Shown here: positions 40,901 to 48,741 of the stretch, one piece after another
Layout: every line of letters begins with the position of its first letter
Numbering within the stretch: the first letter of the stretch is position 1
NCBI GenBank assembly: GCA_963725175.1
Contig: CAVRXH010000006.1
Coordinates: 558,001-622,000, forward strand
Length of the DNA stretch: 64,000 nucleotides
Source: DASUBV01 sp963725175
GTDB lineage: Bacteria > Actinomycetota > Actinomycetes > Streptosporangiales > Streptosporangiaceae
Reading direction: 5' to 3'
Program-made: the position numbers and the translations under genes
The notes under the pieces: model-generated
Seen by the model: only the letters and a program-made list of their open reading frames with translations
Told to the model about the DNA's origin: nothing
The model's database searches: none

Positions 40901-42043
40901 TCACCCGCCCGCTGCGACATGGATCGCCGCCGCTGGCTGGTGCGCCGCGCCGACAGCAAGGGCCGATGCCAGCTCCGAAGCCGCGGCGGGCAACGGAGCC
41001 GGGGCGGGAGCCAGAGCCGGGGCGGGAGCCAGAGCCGGGGCGGGAGCTGGGGTCACCGATCCGTCGGGGCCAGGCAGCCAGAGCCAGGCGGAGCGCGGTC
41101 TGGCGCCGGCGCCGCGCCCCTCGGCGGTCACCTGAGCGCGGCGGGCTCGCAGGCGGCCGTGCCCAGGCCCGATGCCGGTCCACGCCTGACCGGTGACGGC
41201 CAGCCGGGTCTGCGCGCCTTCCCACTCCCCCGCGACTAGGAGCACGCCACCGTGCCTGCGGATAGTGGCCTCTAGTTTCCGGCGTAGCTGGGCGCTCGGT
41301 CGCTGGGGCAGGCGGAGCATGACGATGTCGCACCCATCCAGCAGCGTGGCGACGACCTGAGCCCAGCCGGAGCCGGGCTGAGCGACGAGCAGCATCCGGT
41401 CGGGATCGAGCCCAGCGTCAGCGGCGGCGCGGATTCCCGCGGCGGGCAGGCCTACCGCGGCGCACCATGCACCGGCGGCCGACGCGCCGGCAGCCAGCGC
41501 CAGGCAGAGCAGCCCCCAGCCGCTGGTGGCCACGACCTGGCCGCGCTGAAGCGCGCCGAACGGCAGCAGCTCCCGCAGCGCGGCCAGCACCGGCCACGAC
41601 CCCGCATCCGCGGTGACGCTGCCCCGGAGAGCCCGGAGAGCGCCGTCCCGCCGCATGTCATGCCGTTCCCACGGGACCCGGCCGGGATCGCCGGCTGGGC
41701 GAGGCGGGAGAACCGCCGTGGCGCCTGGCGGGGGGCCTGGGTTGCCCGGCCAGGCAGCCACGGCGGATGCCGGGGTCGGCACCACCCCAGCGGCGGCTGC
41801 CCTGGCCGGCGGGGGACTCGGCCGGGCAGTCGCGCTGCCAGGCCCGGCGGAGGAGTTGCCGGGCCTGGCGTTCGGGGAATGCGGCAGGGCTGACGCCGGT
41901 ATCAGCCCCCAGCGGCCGGCGCCCCCCAGCCCGACGGCCCTCGGGCCGCCAGCACCCGAGCCGCCAGCACCGAGATCGCCAGCACCGAGATCGCCAGCAT
42001 CAGGGCCGTTACCACCCGAGCCAGCGAGCCTCTCCGCACTCAT
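40901..42043 (-). CDS. imuA: ImuA'-like RecA-fold accessory protein
   Basis: The 380-residue protein begins MSAERLAGSGG, has a Pro/Gly/Ala-rich region of about 120 residues, then a RecA-like core: WPVLAALRELLPFGALQRGQ, VVATSGWGLLCLALAAG in the Walker A position without GKT, LDPDRMLLVAQPGSGWAQVV, GCDIVMLRLPQRPSAQLRRK and GGVLLVAGEW. ImuA' of actinobacteria interacts with ImuB and lacks a working ATPase loop, which fits. ATG 42043 is preferred because a SigA-like promoter with a LexA box ends just upstream; in-frame starts further upstream (to 42181) would run through the box. The tail is an Ala-Pro-rich repeat. Confidence 0.8.
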   Translation of the reverse strand: MSAERLAGSGGNGPDAGDLGAGDLGAGGSGAGGPRAVGLGGAGRWGLIPASALPHSPNARPGNSSAGPGSATARPSPPPARAAAAGVVPTPASAVAAWPGNPGPPPGATAVLPPRPAGDPGRVPWERHDMRRDGALRALRGSVTADAGSWPVLAALRELLPFGALQRGQVVATSGWGLLCLALAAGASAAGAWCAAVGLPAAGIRAAADAGLDPDRMLLVAQPGSGWAQVVATLLDGCDIVMLRLPQRPSAQLRRKLEATIRRHGGVLLVAGEWEGAQTRLAVTGQAWTGIGPGHGRLRARRAQVTAEGRGAGARPRSAWLWLPGPDGSVTPAPAPALAPAPALAPAPAPLPAAASELASALAVGAAHQPAAAIHVAAGG

Positions 42044-42049
42044 GACTCT

Positions 42050-42078
42050 ACTATCGAATACATATTCGATTACGTCAA
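42050..42078 (-). promoter_or_regulatory. SigA-like promoter with embedded SOS box, imuA'-imuB operon
   Basis: Leftward: TTGACG (42073-42078), 17 bp, GATAGT (42050-42055). The SOS box TCGAAT-ACAT-ATTCGA (42054-42069) is a perfect 16-bp dyad filling the spacer, so LexA would block polymerase directly. The expected transcription start falls at or within a base or two of the ATG at 42043, suggesting a leaderless mRNA. Confidence 0.8.
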
Positions 42079-42200
42079 GCTCTCGCGCCGGTCCGGTGCC
42101 CAGGGCCAGCGCCTCCCGCCACAGCCCCGCATCGGAAATACCCCCGAATATCCGGATCAGATTGACACCCCTCATGATCAACCGGTACTGCTATCGAGCT

Positions 42201-43229
42201 ATGCGGCTAGATAGTGATTCGCGGGCGGAACGGCGAGCCTGGCTGTTCGGCTGGATCGTGGCCCTCGTGGTGATCGTGGTCGCCGGGGTCGTGGTATTCG
42301 CCGTCCGCACCGGCACCGGCCACGCCGCAGCGGCACCATGGACGTCGGTCAAGGCCGACACCACGGCGCGGGCCGCCGCCGCGCGCCCACGGGCGGGCGC
42401 ATCCGGCGCGGGCACCCCCGCCGGCACCGGCCGCAGCGCGGCCACGTCGGCCTCGCCGTCCGCGAGCAGCACATCCTCGGCCGCGCCAGGCTCCGCCTCC
42501 GGCGTCAGCCCCGCCACCCCGCCACTGCACTTCCGCACGCTGCCGCCGGGCGCGAAACTGCCCAGCGGCGCCGCCTGCGCGCGCTGGGTCAGGAAAAGCC
42601 CCAAGCGCGAGAACAAGGCCGCGAACCGCCACTTCAACCACACCAAGGGCGAGCGGGTCGGCGCGCATTTCTTCTCGGCCGGAGACAGCCCGAAGGCCGA
42701 CAAGCTGCTCGCGCCGCGGATCAACGGCGACTTCACCGGCACCACCGAGGAAATCCTGCGCTGGGCCGCCTGCAAGTGGGGCATCAGCCAGAGCGTGGTG
42801 TTCGCGCAGGCTGCGGTCGAGAGCTGGTGGCAGCAGGACACGCTCGGCGACTGGGGCACGGACGCGAGCGCCTGCCCGCCGGGGCACAAGCTGGGCGCGG
42901 ACGGCAAGGCGGGCCAGTGCCCGCAGAGCTACGGCATCCTGCAGAACCGCTACCCCTACGAGAAGGGGAGCTGGCCGGGCATCGGCAGGTCGACGGCGAT
43001 GAACGCGGACACCGCCTACGCGATCTGGCGGTCCTGCTACGACGGCTACGAGCCCTGGCTGAACGACGTCCAGCACTCCGGCACGTATCACGCCGGCGAC
43101 CTGTGGGGCTGCGTCGGCGCCTGGTTCGCCGGACGCTGGCACACCGCGCCCGCGCAGGGCTACATCGCGAAGGTCAAGCAGTACCTGAGCGAGCAGATCT
43201 GGCGGACCAAGGACTTCCAGCAGGGCTGA
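42201..43229 (+). CDS. Membrane-anchored lysozyme/transglycosylase-like protein
   Basis: The 342-residue protein has a short cytoplasmic N-terminus, one membrane helix (WLFGWIVALVVIVVAGVVVF), a Ser/Ala/Pro linker and an extracellular domain of the lysozyme-like superfamily. Glu207 in VVFAQAAVESWWQQ is in the position of the transglycosylase catalytic acid, and AWNDV-type SYGILQNRYPYEKGSWPG and YAIWRSCYDGYEPWL follow. It probably cleaves or binds cell-wall glycan. An in-frame ATG at 42174 would add nine residues. It is divergent from imuA' and 17 bp ahead of a methyltransferase gene. Confidence 0.75.
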   Translation: MRLDSDSRAERRAWLFGWIVALVVIVVAGVVVFAVRTGTGHAAAAPWTSVKADTTARAAAARPRAGASGAGTPAGTGRSAATSASPSASSTSSAAPGSASGVSPATPPLHFRTLPPGAKLPSGAACARWVRKSPKRENKAANRHFNHTKGERVGAHFFSAGDSPKADKLLAPRINGDFTGTTEEILRWAACKWGISQSVVFAQAAVESWWQQDTLGDWGTDASACPPGHKLGADGKAGQCPQSYGILQNRYPYEKGSWPGIGRSTAMNADTAYAIWRSCYDGYEPWLNDVQHSGTYHAGDLWGCVGAWFAGRWHTAPAQGYIAKVKQYLSEQIWRTKDFQQG

Positions 43230-43246
43230 CGGATACCGTCCGCCCC

Positions 43247-44053
43247 ATGTGGATCCCGCCGCTCCCGGCGGCCCTGAGCTGGGATCACAACCAGCATTAC
43301 CACCGGTGGCTTCTGGCCCAACTGCCCGATAATCCCGAACGGGTCTTCGATGCCGGCTGCGGGTCAGGAGCGCTGGCGGTCCTGATGGCGGGACGCGCCG
43401 GGTTCGTGGACGCGGCGGACCGGTCGGCGGACATGATCGCGCTCGCTCGCGCCCGGTGGCCGGCCGCGAGCAACGTCCGCTGGCTGCGCGGCGACATCCT
43501 CGACCCCGAGCTCCCCGTCGCCCCCGCCGGATACGACACGGTGACGGCGCTGTCCAGCCTGCATCACGTGGACCTGCACGCGGGCCTGACGCGGCTGGCC
43601 AGCCTGGTCCGGCCCGGCGGAGTACTCGCCGTCGTCGGGCTGTACCGGGACGCGACGGCGGCGGACCGCGCCTGGGAGCCGGTCAGCCTGCTCGCCAACG
43701 CGGCGGTCGGCGCCACCCGCGCGGCCCGCCGCCGCGCGGGCTTCCCCCACCCCTCCGACCGGCCCTACGCCGCTGCCTGCCCCCAGGCCGCCCGCCCCGA
43801 AGGCGCGCTCCCTGGTGAGGCCAGCGAGCCGCGCCCCGGGATCGGGCTACCGACCAGAGTTAAGCAGCCGGCCGGAGCTGGGCAGTCGGCCGAAGCCGGG
43901 CAGCAGCCCTACGATTCCGGCCTGCCCATGCGAGCCCCGCAGGACTCGCTTGCCGAGATCGCCGCCGCCGCGCGGCAGCTCACTCCGGGCGCGCGGATCC
44001 GGCGGCGTGTCTTCTGGCGCTACACGCTCGTCTGGCGCCGCCCGCTCCCCTGA
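43247..44053 (+). CDS. Class I SAM-dependent methyltransferase
   Basis: The 268-residue protein shows motif I VFDAGCGSGALAVLMAGRAG, an acidic residue ending beta-2 (DAADRSADMIALARARWP), WLRGDILDPELP and YDTVTALSSLHHVDL. The C-terminal third holds an unusual Gly/Pro/Ala/Gln insert (PAGAGQSAEAGQQPYDSG) before the last strand RRRVFWRYTLVWRRP. The substrate is unknown. It starts 17 bp after the transglycosylase-like gene. Confidence 0.85.
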   Translation: MWIPPLPAALSWDHNQHYHRWLLAQLPDNPERVFDAGCGSGALAVLMAGRAGFVDAADRSADMIALARARWPAASNVRWLRGDILDPELPVAPAGYDTVTALSSLHHVDLHAGLTRLASLVRPGGVLAVVGLYRDATAADRAWEPVSLLANAAVGATRAARRRAGFPHPSDRPYAAACPQAARPEGALPGEASEPRPGIGLPTRVKQPAGAGQSAEAGQQPYDSGLPMRAPQDSLAEIAAAARQLTPGARIRRRVFWRYTLVWRRPLP

Positions 44054-44582
44054 CCTGCCCCGCGGCGCCCAGTCACGGGACGCCTCTTGCTGTTATCACG
44101 CTGCGATCGAGTGGGCAGGGAAGCGATGGGGCCAATGTGATGAAAGGGACTGGTGGAGTGGCACCGGGTGGCGACACAGTGCGGCGCCAGTGCGGCGCCA
44201 GCGACAGTGAACTCGCTTTTGCTGTCGCTGTTTCGACAGTAGATGCGGGTTCACTGTCGTTGGCCGAGCCCGCTTGCGGCCAGGGAAGGACCCGGCGCAG
44301 GGAAAGGGGTTACATGGAGGGACTTCTGGGGTTGGTGGGGCTGGAGGTGCCATGCCAGCCGCAGCCGGACGGGTACGGCGGCCGGGCGGAGGCAGGGCCG
44401 GGCAGAGGCTAGGGCCGGGCTGCGGGCGGCGGGCGGAGGCAGGAGGGCCGGGCGGAGGCCGGGCCTGACGGCGGGCGGCGGCAGGAGGGCCGGGCGGAGG
44501 CCGGGCCTGACGGCGGGCGGCGGGCGGGGCCTGGCGGCGGGCGGCGGGCGGCGGGCGGCGGGCGGCGGGCGGCGGGCGGGGG
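44054..44582. other. 529-bp non-coding region: 18-mer repeat, nested hairpin, G-rich satellites
   Basis: No convincing gene is seen. The region contains the 18-mer GCCTCTTGCTGTTATCAC at 44082-44099 (shared with dnaE2), a direct repeat TGCGGCGCCAG twice at about 44180-44200, a nested inverted repeat at 44198-44263, two copies of a roughly 42-bp G-rich unit (about 44440-44520), and then about six GGCGGGC heptamers ending near 44583 that could form G-quadruplexes. A 91-codon frame at 44137-44412 exists but lacks recognisable features. Confidence 0.6.
44198..44263. repeat. Nested inverted repeat (possible structured RNA or operator)
   Basis: Outer arms CCAGCGACAGTGAAC (44198-44212) and GTTCACTGTCGTTGG (44249-44263) pair with one G-T. 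Inside, CTGTCG (44222-44227) pairs with CGACAG (44234-44239). The two stems could form a bulged 66-nt hairpin. Confidence 0.5.
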
Positions 44583-45938
44583 CTAGGGCCAGCAGCGGGA
44601 CGGGGCCGTGACGGCGATGATGCCGGACTCGCCGCTGGCCAGGAACTCATGTCTCGCCGGGCTCACCGCCTGCACGTCGGCGCCGTTCGCCAGCGCCCCG
44701 AGCCTGGCCCGGGCGCGGACGACGCCGGTGCCTGGCGCGACGCAGGCAACGGTGCCCTGGACGCCGGAGATCAGCCACAGTGACCCGCCGCCGGCTCCGG
44801 TGCTCGCGTCCATCCCCCACCGGTACAGCTTGTTGTCCCTGGCCGGCAGGCGGACGACGCGGAGGGTGCGCTGGCGGAGCAGTACGGTCTGGCCGAGCAT
44901 GCCGGTACGGAACGAGGCCCAGACGCCGCCGGGCACGGCGGTCAGCGCCGCGCCGCCCGCGGAGTACCGCAGCGGGGTGCGGCCGGCGCGGGCCAGCAGC
45001 GCCCCGGACCCGGCGGTGTACTCAAGCGCGGTGGTCGCGCCGTCGGCGTTCTCGGCGGACACGTACAGGTACCGGTGCGACGGGTCGACGGCGAGGGCCG
45101 AGGCGAGCAGGCCGCCGGGCACCCTGACCCGGCGCAGCACGGCGCCGCTGTGCGGGCTGACCCGCCACAGCATGTGCCGCGCGGTGACCCAGACGCTGCC
45201 GCCGGGGCCGGCGGCCACGGCGACGCTGGCATAGACCTTGGTCCTGGCGGCCGGCCGCCAGGAGTGCAGCACAGCCAGCGTCGCGGGGCTCACCTGGTAC
45301 AGGACGGGCTGGTAGTACCGGGAGCCGATGTCACCGGAGACCCAGACGTAGCCGGCGGCGACGCTGATGGTGGAGACGGTGAAGGTCCGGGTGGTGACGG
45401 CACGGGCGCCGGTCGCCAGGCTGACCCGGCGCAGCCGGTAGGGACCGGACCCGCCCTCGGCGCGGGCGAGGAGCTGGAAGTCGGAGTAATCGGCCAGGTC
45501 TACGGCGCTGCCGGCGACCCGGCCGGGGACGCTCAGCAGGTGGTGCGCGGCCCAGCCGGAGGCTGCGGGCGAGGTGGACGGGCCGGGCGACGGGGAGCCG
45601 CCACCCGGCGCGGGGCTCCCCGACGGTGCCGGGCTGCCGGAGGCGCCGGGGCTGGCTGGCCCCGGGCTTCCCGACGCGCCGCCCGGCGGGGAGGACCCCG
45701 GGCTTGGGCTACCGGGCGGCGTGCCGCCCGCGGCGCTCCCGGACGCCCCTGTAGCCCCGGGAGCTGACTGGCCGCGTACCAGGGCGCCGCCATCGACACC
45801 ACCGTCGCGCTGGGCACCGGCACCGGTAGCCGCGTGCCCGGCGGCGGGACCGCCGCCGAAGGCGAGGACGATGCCGAGGACCACGACGGCGACGGCCAGG
45901 AGGCCGGCGCCCGCGACTGCCGCATGCTTGCCGCGCAT
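44583..45938 (-). CDS. Membrane-anchored extracellular propeller-like protein
   Basis: The 451-residue protein has an N-terminal signal-anchor (AAVAGAGLLAVAVVVLGIVL), a Gly/Ser/Pro-rich stalk of about 100 residues, and a C-terminal domain of repeated beta units (YRLRRVSLATGA, YVWVSGDIG, VWVTARHMLWRVS, YLYVSAENADGATTA, LWLISGVQGTVACVAPGTG) that resembles PQQ/NHL-type propellers. The role is unknown; binding of a surface ligand is plausible. ATG 45938 follows CAGGAGG. It is divergent from the rhomboid-like gene. Confidence 0.8.
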   Translation of the reverse strand: MRGKHAAVAGAGLLAVAVVVLGIVLAFGGGPAAGHAATGAGAQRDGGVDGGALVRGQSAPGATGASGSAAGGTPPGSPSPGSSPPGGASGSPGPASPGASGSPAPSGSPAPGGGSPSPGPSTSPAASGWAAHHLLSVPGRVAGSAVDLADYSDFQLLARAEGGSGPYRLRRVSLATGARAVTTRTFTVSTISVAAGYVWVSGDIGSRYYQPVLYQVSPATLAVLHSWRPAARTKVYASVAVAAGPGGSVWVTARHMLWRVSPHSGAVLRRVRVPGGLLASALAVDPSHRYLYVSAENADGATTALEYTAGSGALLARAGRTPLRYSAGGAALTAVPGGVWASFRTGMLGQTVLLRQRTLRVVRLPARDNKLYRWGMDASTGAGGGSLWLISGVQGTVACVAPGTGVVRARARLGALANGADVQAVSPARHEFLASGESGIIAVTAPSRCWP

Positions 45939-46173
45939 GTCCTGCCTCCTGACCGGCGCCGCTGGCGCCGCCCTGATAATGACCGAGTCAGCTCAACAGA
46001 CGTCAGAGCGCCCCGCACGGTTGTGATTTCGGCGGGGCCAACCTGGCGCGCATCCGCTTATGCCGCGAAACGCGCGCTTGCTGTCGTTAGCAATAGCGCC
46101 GCCCGGCCCGCGAGCGTTACGCGCCGCGCTGGGCCCGCCCCGGCCCGAGCCGTCCGTCCCGCCCCTCTAGCCT

Positions 46174-48741
46174 TTAGCCATGCGCCGTCCCGCCGTGCAG
46201 ACGCTGCTGTCCCGCTACGCCGTCGCCTGGTGCTACACGCTCGCGGCGATCGCGGCCGAGATCTGGTACGTGCTGGCCTCGCCGGGCTCGCGGCTGGCCG
46301 CGGCGCGCTGGGCCAGCACCAGCGTGCACAACCTGCACGCCCACCCCGTCGCCGCGATGGTGGCCTCGGCGTTCGTGCCGACGAACTGGCCGACGGCCTG
46401 GCCGGCGCTGATCGCGGTGGCGCTGGTCGCGTCGTGCAGCGTGCTGGGCAACTGGCGGACGCTGGTGGTCTGCGCGGCCGGGCATGTGATCGGCACCCTG
46501 GTCAGCGAGGGCATCGAGGACTACCGGATCCTGCACGGCACGGTGCCGGCCTCGGACCGCTTCCTGATCGACGTGGGCCCGTCCTACATCGTGGTGGCCG
46601 CGCTCGCGGTGGCCATCCTGTACGGGGGGTGGCTGGCGCGCGGCGTGGCGCTGCTCGGCCTGGCGCTGCTGGCGTTCGTCGGGGACATCTTCTCGGGGCT
46701 TGACCACCTGGCCGTGTCCGCGGTCGGGCACGTCACGGCGCTGGCCACCGGCGTGATCGCGGGCAGCCTGGCGTACTGGAACCTGCGGCGGATGCGGCGG
46801 CGGCGCGCGGCTCAGGCCGCGGCGGCCGGCGCCCCGGCGGACCCAGGCGCGCCGGGTCCGGCCGACCCAGACGTGAACCGGCCGGACCACAGCGCCCAGC
46901 CGCGCCCCAGGGCATAGCACACCGCTCCCCCGGCCCCGACGAAGAACCCGACGGGCCAGTCGGTCTGGTACGACGCCGCGACCGAGAACCAGGCCAGCGC
47001 GACGGCGATGACCACCGACAGGCCCATCGCCCGCAGCGGGCTGCTGGTCAGCGACCTGGCGGCGGCGGGCGGCCCGATCATCAGGCTGAAGATCAGCAGC
47101 GCGCCGACGACGGGCAGGGTCATGCTCGTCGCGATGGCCACCACGACCAGGAACAGCAGCTCGACGCGGGTCGCGCGGACGCCCTTGGCCTCGCCGGACT
47201 CGGGCGCCAGCGAGGACAGCAGCAGCGGGCGGTAGCTGACCGCGATGACGGCGACGCAGAGCAGGCCGAGCGCGGCGACCGGCAGGATCTCGGCGGAGCT
47301 GATGCCGAGGATCTCGCCGAACAGCAGCGCGAAGATCTCCGACGAGTACTGCGTGGTGAAGCTGAGGAACAGCGCGCCGAGCCCAAGCATCAGCACCAGG
47401 GTCAGCGCGGTGGCCACGTCGTGGCGGCCCTTGCGGCCGAGCCAGCCGATCGCCAGCGCCCCGGCCAGCGCGAACACGCCGAGGCCGACGAGCGAGCTGA
47501 CGCCGACCAGGCTGGCCCCGGCCGCCCCGGCGAACGCGCCCTGCGGCACGGCGTCGGCGACGAAAGCCGAGCCGCGCATCACGACGAAGAACCCGACGAT
47601 CCCGGCCACCACGGCGACCATCGTCGCCACGATCCAGGCATTCATCATGAACGGTGCGAACATCAGCGGGCCCCGCTTGCCGGCCCGGTGCCGGCGGGGC
47701 CGGCGCAGGCTGCGCCGGCGCATCAAGGGCTGGGGCGGGATGGGCTGAGGCGGGATGGACCGGCGCGGCATGGGCGGGCGCGAAATGAACCGGCCCAGAG
47801 TGAGCCGCCGCAGGATGGGCCGGCCCCGGATGATCCGCCGCGCCGGCGGCCCCTTCCGCCCGGCGGCCCCTGCCCCCGCCCCGGCCCCGGCCGCCGGCGA
47901 ACTGCGCCAGCAGGTAGCCCGCGAACGTCAGCGCGACCACGAAGAAGCTCACCGGCCAGCCGTCGTGCACCGGCGGCCAGGTGAAGCTGTCGTAGGCCAG
48001 CACGATGCCGAGCCAGGTGACGGCGACGGCGATCAGCGCCGAGGTGATCGCGGCCAGGCCGGGCCGCCGGGTGATCCGCAGCGCCGTCGCGGCGGGACCG
48101 ACCAGCAGCGCGGTGGCCAGGATGGTGCCGATGGTCAGCGCGGACAGCGAGACCGCCAGCGCGATGGCGATCAGGCAGGCGAACCCGACGAGCCGGACCG
48201 GGATGCCCCGCGCGGCGGCCAGGTCGGGGCTGACCGAGCTGAGCAGCAGCGGCCGGTAGCAGATCACGATGATGGCCAGCGCCACCGCGCTGAACGCGAT
48301 GACCAGCGGGATCACCGACGGGGAGATGGTGAACATCGACCCGAACAGCACGGTGACCGCGACCCCGGTGGTGTTGGTGTGCGTGGTGTCCCAGTACAGC
48401 AGCAGCGCCGCGAGCCCGAGTCCCGCACCGCGGACGATACCGGTGGCCAGGTCACGGCCGCGCGGCCGCCGGACGCCGATCAGGTCCATCGCCCCGGCGG
48501 CCAGCACGCCGGCCCCGGCGAACCCGGCCAGCGGGCTGATGCCCAGCAGGTAAGAGCCCGCGCCGCCGGTCACGCTGATGTCGGAGAGTGCGTGCCCGGC
48601 ATAGGACTGGCCGCGCAGCACGGTGAACGCGCCGACGGCGCCGGACACCAGCGCGGCGATGCCCCCGACCAGCAGCGCCTGGCGGACCGGCGCGCTGGCG
48701 AAGAACCCCGGCGCGAACAGCAGCCGGGCCAGCTCGGTCAC
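46174..48741 (-). CDS. Metal (zinc) ABC transporter permease, first copy, with abnormal open C-terminus
   Basis: Residues 1-290 (48741 to about 47870) form a complete ABC-3 permease: GQSYAGHALSDISVTGGAG, ATGIVRGAGLGLAALLLYW, VICYRPLLLSSVSPDLAA and ALTIGTILATALLVGPAA. It overlaps the ATPase gene by four bases. A His/Ala/Pro-rich stretch follows, and the frame then stays open for another roughly 500 codons across the second permease gene and the antisense of the rhomboid-like gene, to a stop at 46174-46176. That extension has no domain and is Arg-rich, typical of an out-of-frame reading. Either the natural stop was lost, or a frameshift or sequence error lies near 47700-47850. Confidence 0.7.
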   Translation of the reverse strand: MTELARLLFAPGFFASAPVRQALLVGGIAALVSGAVGAFTVLRGQSYAGHALSDISVTGGAGSYLLGISPLAGFAGAGVLAAGAMDLIGVRRPRGRDLATGIVRGAGLGLAALLLYWDTTHTNTTGVAVTVLFGSMFTISPSVIPLVIAFSAVALAIIVICYRPLLLSSVSPDLAAARGIPVRLVGFACLIAIALAVSLSALTIGTILATALLVGPAATALRITRRPGLAAITSALIAVAVTWLGIVLAYDSFTWPPVHDGWPVSFFVVALTFAGYLLAQFAGGRGRGGGRGRRAEGAAGAADHPGPAHPAAAHSGPVHFAPAHAAPVHPASAHPAPALDAPAQPAPAPPAPGRQAGPADVRTVHDECLDRGDDGRRGGRDRRVLRRDARLGFRRRRRAAGRVRRGGRGQPGRRQLARRPRRVRAGRGAGDRLARPQGPPRRGHRADPGADAWARRAVPQLHHAVLVGDLRAAVRRDPRHQLRRDPAGRRARPALRRRHRGQLPPAAAVLAGARVRRGQGRPRDPRRAAVPGRGGHRDEHDPARRRRAADLQPDDRAARRRQVADQQPAAGDGPVGGHRRRAGLVLGRGVVPDRLARRVLRRGRGSGVLCPGARLGAVVRPVHVWVGRTRRAWVRRGAGRRGLSRAPPPHPPQVPVRQAARDHAGGQRRDVPDRGHGQVVKPREDVPDERQQRQAEQRHAARQPPPVQDGHRERGHHDVGRAHVDQEAVRGRHRAVQDPVVLDALADQGADHMPGRADHQRPPVAQHAARRDQRHRDQRRPGRRPVRRHERRGHHRGDGVGVQVVHAGAGPARRGQPRARRGQHVPDLGRDRRERVAPGDGVAGQQRLHGGTAHG
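46180..46917 (+). CDS. Rhomboid-like integral membrane protein
   Basis: The 245-residue protein has about six hydrophobic segments and the layout of the 'rhomboid_2' family: HVIGTLVSEGIEDYRI, then DVGPSYIVVAALAVAIL with a serine in a GPSY context (GxSG in classical rhomboids), and GHVTALATGVIAGSL with a histidine. A Ser-His dyad is therefore possible, but the family is often listed as rhomboid-like without proven protease activity. The C-terminal Arg/Ala/Pro tail overlaps the convergent zinc permease gene by 106 bp. Confidence 0.8.
   Translation: MRRPAVQTLLSRYAVAWCYTLAAIAAEIWYVLASPGSRLAAARWASTSVHNLHAHPVAAMVASAFVPTNWPTAWPALIAVALVASCSVLGNWRTLVVCAAGHVIGTLVSEGIEDYRILHGTVPASDRFLIDVGPSYIVVAALAVAILYGGWLARGVALLGLALLAFVGDIFSGLDHLAVSAVGHVTALATGVIAGSLAYWNLRRMRRRRAAQAAAAGAPADPGAPGPADPDVNRPDHSAQPRPRA
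46812..47663 (-). CDS. Metal (zinc) ABC transporter permease, second copy
   Basis: The 283-residue ABC-3 family permease has seven to eight membrane helices: APFMMNAWIVATMVAVVAG, GFFVVMRGSAFVADAVPQG, ALTLVLMLGLGALFL and ATSMTLPVVGALLIFSLMIG, with the cytoplasmic coupling segment SYRPLLLSSLAPESGEAKG. With the ATPase and lipoprotein upstream it would import Zn2+ or Mn2+. ATG 47663 is chosen from the family start; ATGs at 47723 and 47771 are also in frame but add a basic Pro/Arg extension. It lies wholly within the abnormally extended frame of the first permease and overlaps the convergent rhomboid-like gene. Confidence 0.85.
   Translation of the reverse strand: MFAPFMMNAWIVATMVAVVAGIVGFFVVMRGSAFVADAVPQGAFAGAAGASLVGVSSLVGLGVFALAGALAIGWLGRKGRHDVATALTLVLMLGLGALFLSFTTQYSSEIFALLFGEILGISSAEILPVAALGLLCVAVIAVSYRPLLLSSLAPESGEAKGVRATRVELLFLVVVAIATSMTLPVVGALLIFSLMIGPPAAARSLTSSPLRAMGLSVVIAVALAWFSVAASYQTDWPVGFFVGAGGAVCYALGRGWALWSGRFTSGSAGPGAPGSAGAPAAAA

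Noticed and set aside
44137..44412. 91-codon plus-strand frame in the gene-free gap
   Set aside because: It runs through the nested inverted repeat and G-rich repeats, has no recognisable domain and no clear ribosome-binding site.
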